From Chryseotalea sp. WA131a (GTDB lineage Bacteria > Bacteroidota > Bacteroidia > Cytophagales > Cyclobacteriaceae): 64,000 bases of DNA. This document shows positions 60,600 through 64,000 of this stretch, one piece after another (positions within the stretch are counted from its first letter, which is position 1; each line of letters begins with the position of its first letter). Below the pieces are notes generated by a model. It made no database searches, had not been told where the DNA came from, and worked only from the letters and a program-made list of their open reading frames with translations. The position numbers and the translations under genes were made by a program. The DNA is taken from NCBI GenBank assembly GCA_025370075.1, contig CP073016.1, positions 3,472,001 through 3,536,000 on the forward strand, in the 5' to 3' direction.

Positions 60600-61463
60600 A
60601 TGAAGAAAGCAATTGTACTCTTTGCTCTATTAAGTATTTTTTGTGAATTTCTTTCTGCCCAGAACGCAGATCCGAAAATTTTGGGAAATTGCTCCATATC
60701 TCAATTAGAAAAAGAACCATACTCAGAATGGTATGCCAAAAACTTTTCTGCTTACGAACCTAATATACAAGTTTTAGCAGCACTCAAGAAAACCAATCCC
60801 ACGAAATACACGATGAAAATATTCTTCGGCTCATGGTGTGGCGATAGCAAGCGCGAGTTGCCGAAGATGACAAAGGTTTTGGAAAAACTATCATTTCCTG
60901 AAACCAATTTTACCTTGATTGGCGTTGACGATTCTACAGAAGTATACAAGCAATCGCCACAGCGACAAGAAGCCGGAATGAATATATTTCGGGTGCCTAC
61001 TTTTATTGTTTATGAAAATAGTAAAGAGATAGGCCGCATCGTGGAATTCCCGACTGAAACCATTGAACGCGACCTTCTCAAAATATTTTCTAAAAGGGAG
61101 TACGTTTCAAATTACTCTGGCTATCCACAAATCATTCAGTGGATGAAAGATGGATTACTTACGGATGAAAACATCAGTGCCCGAGGCCTTGCTATGCAAT
61201 TGAGAAATCGTATTGCGGGTGAATCTGAACTCAATTCGTGTGGCTACGTATTGCTGGCACAAGGCAAGTTAAAGGAAGCCATCATGGTGCTTAGAATTAA
61301 TGCCAATCTTTTTCCACAATCGGCTAACTGCTGGGATAGTTTGGCAGAGGCTTATGCAAAAGATGGGCAGAAGGACAAAGCCATTCAAGCGTATGAATAT
61401 GTGCTGGAGTTGGATCCTAAAAGTGAAAACGCAAAAGTCCAACTCGTGAAACTAAAAGGGTAG
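60600..61463 (+). CDS. Periplasmic thioredoxin-like protein with C-terminal TPR
   Basis: 287 aa. ATG 60600 is chosen over 60576, whose codons overlap the -7 element; it gives a signal peptide ending FLSAQ. Thioredoxin-fold motif FFGSWCGDSKRELPKM holds a single Cys80 in a CGDS site instead of CxxC, followed by RVPTFIVYENSKEIGRIVEFP. The C-terminal TPRs include WDSLAEAYAKDGQKDKAIQAYEYVLELDP. Lacking the second active-site Cys, it may bind disulfides or act as a reductase-isomerase adaptor. Confidence 0.82.
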   Translation: MKKAIVLFALLSIFCEFLSAQNADPKILGNCSISQLEKEPYSEWYAKNFSAYEPNIQVLAALKKTNPTKYTMKIFFGSWCGDSKRELPKMTKVLEKLSFPETNFTLIGVDDSTEVYKQSPQRQEAGMNIFRVPTFIVYENSKEIGRIVEFPTETIERDLLKIFSKREYVSNYSGYPQIIQWMKDGLLTDENISARGLAMQLRNRIAGESELNSCGYVLLAQGKLKEAIMVLRINANLFPQSANCWDSLAEAYAKDGQKDKAIQAYEYVLELDPKSENAKVQLVKLKG

Positions 61464-61477
61464 ATAAGAAAAGTTTT

Positions 61478-61523
61478 GAAAGTTCATAGGATATACTCTG
61501 TATATTAGCATCTATGAACTTTC
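61478..61523 (+). promoter_or_regulatory. Long hairpin containing the GH130 start codon
   Basis: GAAAGTTCATAG (61478-61489) and CTATGAACTTTC (61512-61523) form a perfect 12-bp inverted repeat; a nested ATATAC/GTATAT pair extends the stem. The ATG at 61514 lies in the 3' arm. Could be an RNA hairpin blocking initiation or a protein operator. Confidence 0.5.
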
Positions 61524-62641
61524 TATCATTGAATTGGCTCCGACTATTTAGCTCCATTGGCGGAGTGCTTTTACTCGTTGCATGCTCCCCTCAAAAGAAG
61601 GACCAGTTATGGGAAATCAAAGACACTACCTGGGCCATTCTACCATTTGTAAAAGTCGATAGCCTGAATCCTATCCTGGCTGCCGGAGTCGGAAAGTTTT
61701 TTTGTTCTATTCTAAAGAAGGAAGTTAACTGGGAAGAAAAAGATGTTTTTAATCCGGCAGCGGTAGTTCGCAACGATTCAGTTTTTCTTATTTATCGGGC
61801 GGAAGATAGAATCGGAAAATATGCGGGCACTTCTCGATTGGGATTAGCAATAAGCACGGACGGTTTGCATTTCATTCGTAAGAAGGAACCCATTTTATTT
61901 CCCGCAGAAGATGAAATGAAAAAATATGAATGGGAAGGTGGCGTTGAAGATCCGCGGGTCGTAGAAAGCGAAGATGGAACCTATATCATGACGTACACTG
62001 CTTATGATGGAAAAGTGGCGAGGTTATGTGTTGCGTCTTCCACCAATTTGGTGAAGTGGATAAAACATGGGCTGGTATTGCAGGGGAAATATGTTGACTC
62101 GTGGAGCAAATCTGGAGCAATTGTAGCCAAGCAAGTGGGAGAAAAAATAGTTGCTAAAAAAATCAACGGAAAGTACTGGATGTATTTTGGAGACACAGAT
62201 TTATTTCTGGCAACTTCGGATGATTTAATTCGTTGGCAACCGATTGAAGAGAACAACACGCTCAAATCTGTTCTTCAACCGCGCAAAGGTTATTTTGACA
62301 GTCGCTTGGTGGAGAGCGGTCCCTATGCGTTGCTAACTGAGAAAGGAATCGTATTGATTTATAATGGTATGAACCTCGATGTGGGTGGCGATAGTACCAT
62401 TGCCAAAGGCGCCTACTGTGCAGGTCAGGCTTTGTTTGATGCAAATGACCCATCTAAACTTATCGACCGACTGGAGAAAAATTTTCTTCGTCCTGATCAA
62501 CCTTACGAAATTTCCGGGCAAGTCAATCAGGTTTGTTTTGTAGAGGGTCTAGTTCCCTTTCATGGAAAATGGTTTTTGTATTTTGGTACGGCTGATTCAA
62601 AAATTGCTGTAGCCACATCCACTATTTTGCGAGCCAATTGA
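61514..62641 (+). CDS. GH130-family glycoside hydrolase/phosphorylase lipoprotein
   Basis: 375 aa. Lipobox LVAC with Cys24. Five-bladed beta-propeller with GH130-type motifs: FNPAAVVRNDSVFLIYRAED, SRLGLAISTDG, YEWEGGVEDPRVV, YIMTYTAYDG and YFDSRLVESGPYAL. The EDPR acidic site is typical. Family members act on beta-mannosides by phosphorolysis or hydrolysis; the lipoprotein form implies an outer-membrane or periplasmic hydrolase of mannose-containing glycans. Confidence 0.92.
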   Translation: MNFLSLNWLRLFSSIGGVLLLVACSPQKKDQLWEIKDTTWAILPFVKVDSLNPILAAGVGKFFCSILKKEVNWEEKDVFNPAAVVRNDSVFLIYRAEDRIGKYAGTSRLGLAISTDGLHFIRKKEPILFPAEDEMKKYEWEGGVEDPRVVESEDGTYIMTYTAYDGKVARLCVASSTNLVKWIKHGLVLQGKYVDSWSKSGAIVAKQVGEKIVAKKINGKYWMYFGDTDLFLATSDDLIRWQPIEENNTLKSVLQPRKGYFDSRLVESGPYALLTEKGIVLIYNGMNLDVGGDSTIAKGAYCAGQALFDANDPSKLIDRLEKNFLRPDQPYEISGQVNQVCFVEGLVPFHGKWFLYFGTADSKIAVATSTILRAN

Positions 62642-62762
62642 AAAGCGCAATTCCCAGTAGGACGAACACACACGGAAAGTAACAAGCATCGGGGTACTTC
62701 ACCTTGATAGAGTTGACATTTCACCCCAAATCCTATCCTTTCACCACTCAATTTGCGGGTTT

Positions 62763-62793
62763 TTTGCAACCCAACTGCTAGTTTCTAAGTTTG
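62763..62793 (+). promoter_or_regulatory. Canonical Bacteroidota promoter of LytTR gene
   Basis: TTTG (62763-62766), 19-nt spacer and TAAGTTTG (62786-62793) match the Bacteroidota -33/-7 consensus. The ATG at 62800 is 6 bases downstream, so the mRNA would be leaderless or almost so. Confidence 0.6.
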
Positions 62794-62799
62794 TGGTGT

Positions 62800-63753
62800 A
62801 TGGAGCAAGCCCAAACGATTAAGTCTTCTTCTCTGAACGGTTCAATTACCGAACGAATGGCGGATTGGTTTAACGAACCTTTTCCTTTTTACCTTAATGA
62901 CGACCGCAAGAATTTTCTGTTGCTTAGCGTACTCAGTCTTTTTGTAACGGCTTTTTTGTATCTCTTTAAAACAGAGGCTGAATTTGAATTTGCCAACGAT
63001 TTGGGTTGGCTGCACGGACTGATTACATTTTCGGTTTTGATTTTCAATATCATCTTGCTGCCGCGTATTTTCCCTGCGTGGATGGACCCCATTTCGTGGT
63101 CGATTAAGAAATACATAGTGTTAAATGTGTTGCACCTAGCGTTGATTTGCGTGGCTGCCACGGTGATGGAGAAACTTTTTTTCTGCCCATACTACATTAG
63201 TTGGATGACGGTGGCCAACCACACGATGGTGCAAGTGGCTGTAAAAGGGGTAATCCCTATTGCCCTTACTACCTTGTTTTTAAAGGCCCAAATGCTGCAA
63301 GAAAATTTGCGCGAGGCCATTAAAACCAATCAGGAGTTGCAAAAGATTCAGACGTTGAAAAGGGAATCAAAAGAATCGGTGAAGAATGCAAATCAAGTTA
63401 CGTTGTATTCGGATACCAGCGAGAGCCTTACCTTCAATCTACCCGATTTACTATTTATCGAAGCGGATGATAATTACTCTACCATTAGTTGGAAAGAGGA
63501 GGGCGTACTCCAGAAAAAACTATTGCGCGTCAATCTAAAAAACCTGGAGTCACAACTTAACAATTCCTTCACGTTGCGCTGCCATCGATCTTACATTGTC
63601 AATGTAAATGCCATCCGTGCCATTAGTGGAAATACCAATGGCTACAAATTAAAAATCGATGGCTCTGATTTTTCAATCCCAGTCTCTCGCCCAAAAGGCA
63701 AAGAGGTGATGGAGAAGATTTCTCAACTGCGTAATATGATGGAGTTGAGTTAG
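62800..63753 (+). CDS. Membrane-anchored LytTR transcription regulator
   Basis: 317 aa from ATG 62800. Four hydrophobic helices (about residues 42-150), then a cytosolic coiled segment (about 165-195), then a LytTR DNA-binding domain (about 210-315): LLFIEADDNYSTISWKE, FTLRCHRSYIVNVNAIRAI and FSIPVSRPKGKEVMEKI. It lacks a receiver domain, so the membrane part is the presumed sensor. Typical direct-sensing LytTR proteins regulate cell-envelope or adhesion genes. Target unknown; a large heptad inverted repeat follows its stop. Confidence 0.93.
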   Translation: MEQAQTIKSSSLNGSITERMADWFNEPFPFYLNDDRKNFLLLSVLSLFVTAFLYLFKTEAEFEFANDLGWLHGLITFSVLIFNIILLPRIFPAWMDPISWSIKKYIVLNVLHLALICVAATVMEKLFFCPYYISWMTVANHTMVQVAVKGVIPIALTTLFLKAQMLQENLREAIKTNQELQKIQTLKRESKESVKNANQVTLYSDTSESLTFNLPDLLFIEADDNYSTISWKEEGVLQKKLLRVNLKNLESQLNNSFTLRCHRSYIVNVNAIRAISGNTNGYKLKIDGSDFSIPVSRPKGKEVMEKISQLRNMMELS

Positions 63754-63773
63754 CAATAGACAATTACTTTTGT

Positions 63774-63852
63774 GCATTAGGCACTAGGCATTGGGATGTT
63801 GACACTCAAATTTTCCAGCTACCTCCAATGCCTAATGCCTAATGCCCAGGCC
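63774..63852. repeat. Inverted pair of heptad arrays (word GCATTAG)
   Basis: Left arm GCATTAG, GCACTAG, GCATTGG, GATGTTG (63774-63801). Right arm CCAATGC, CTAATGC, CTAATGC, then CCAGGCC (63825-63852). 63774-63794 is the reverse complement of 63825-63845 with one mismatch. May act as the terminator of the LytTR gene. Confidence 0.85.
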
Positions 63853-64000
63853 TAATTTTCTGGTTACAATTCACCTCAGATCCCCTCCCGTTCACCCCGC
63901 CTCTTATTCAGTGCCATCAAAACCTGCTCGCTCTGCCCCATTCCATCAAAATGATCAGCTAATGGGTGATGGAAATACGTCTTTCATAGAAAATTAAACA

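Overview
The window looks like a chromosomal segment from a gliding-lineage member of the Bacteroidota, most likely Cytophagales. The evidence is a GldJ-like lipoprotein, a FecI/FecR sigma/anti-sigma pair, a TonB receptor with a carboxypeptidase-like N-terminal domain, a DUF5687 ABC permease, many Bacteroidota-type lipoproteins, and TAnnTTTG promoter elements. Housekeeping genes (mfd, mutS, coaX, comF family) are interleaved with accessory genes. No rRNA, tRNA or CRISPR array was seen.

Layout. 1-3246: an RND/MMPL exporter cut by the left edge, a divergent MoxR ATPase and a RelE/ParE-type toxin-antitoxin pair. 3484-8931: a TonB-dependent receptor, a beta-helix-like lipoprotein and a small lipoprotein, with clear hairpin terminators after the first two. 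9117-16702: an eight-gene cluster for an activated ulosonic/nonulosonic-acid-like sugar (GT-B-fold enzyme, SpsF-like cytidylyltransferase, split transketolase, class III aminotransferase, SDR, KdsC-like phosphatase, NeuB-like synthase). 16787-18203: an IS4-family element with perfect ends and a target duplication. 18235-23705: lipid and envelope genes (fatty acid hydroxylase, SMR-type transporter, ArnT-like GT, polyprenol-phosphate GT2, PAP2 phosphatase, sphingomyelinase-like phosphodiesterase). 23841-26331: BLUF photoreceptor, PrsW-like protease, coaX and hicBA. 26367-33084: an ECF sigma/FecR/STN surface-repeat signalling operon, a DUF2807 protein and an ABC exporter. 33132-48905: metabolic and peptidase genes, a stop-disrupted pseudogene, a DoxX-like membrane protein, ComF and GldJ. 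48900-63753: mfd, a copper-monooxygenase-like lipoprotein, methyltransferase, DUF1080, MBL hydrolase, mutS, thioredoxin-TPR protein, GH130 enzyme and a LytTR regulator.

The most unusual signal is not a gene. Many intergenic gaps are filled with degenerate tandem words of strict 7- or 8-nt period. These arrays often begin on the stop codon of one gene and end at, or a few bases before, the start codon of the next; some fold as inverted pairs. Arrays built on the same word bracket small gene modules: the transketolase pair, the phosphatase-neuB pair and a lone hypothetical gene. The IS element sits inside one of them. A second signal is a set of TTAAC-type boxes at 11-nt period, in constant helical phase with a TAnnTTTG element, in front of the TonB receptor, its partner lipoprotein, the glycan cluster and the thioredoxin gene. 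This suggests a PhoB/OmpR-type regulon. A third is a pair of start codons buried in hairpin or pseudoknot structures (DUF2807 gene and GH130 gene).
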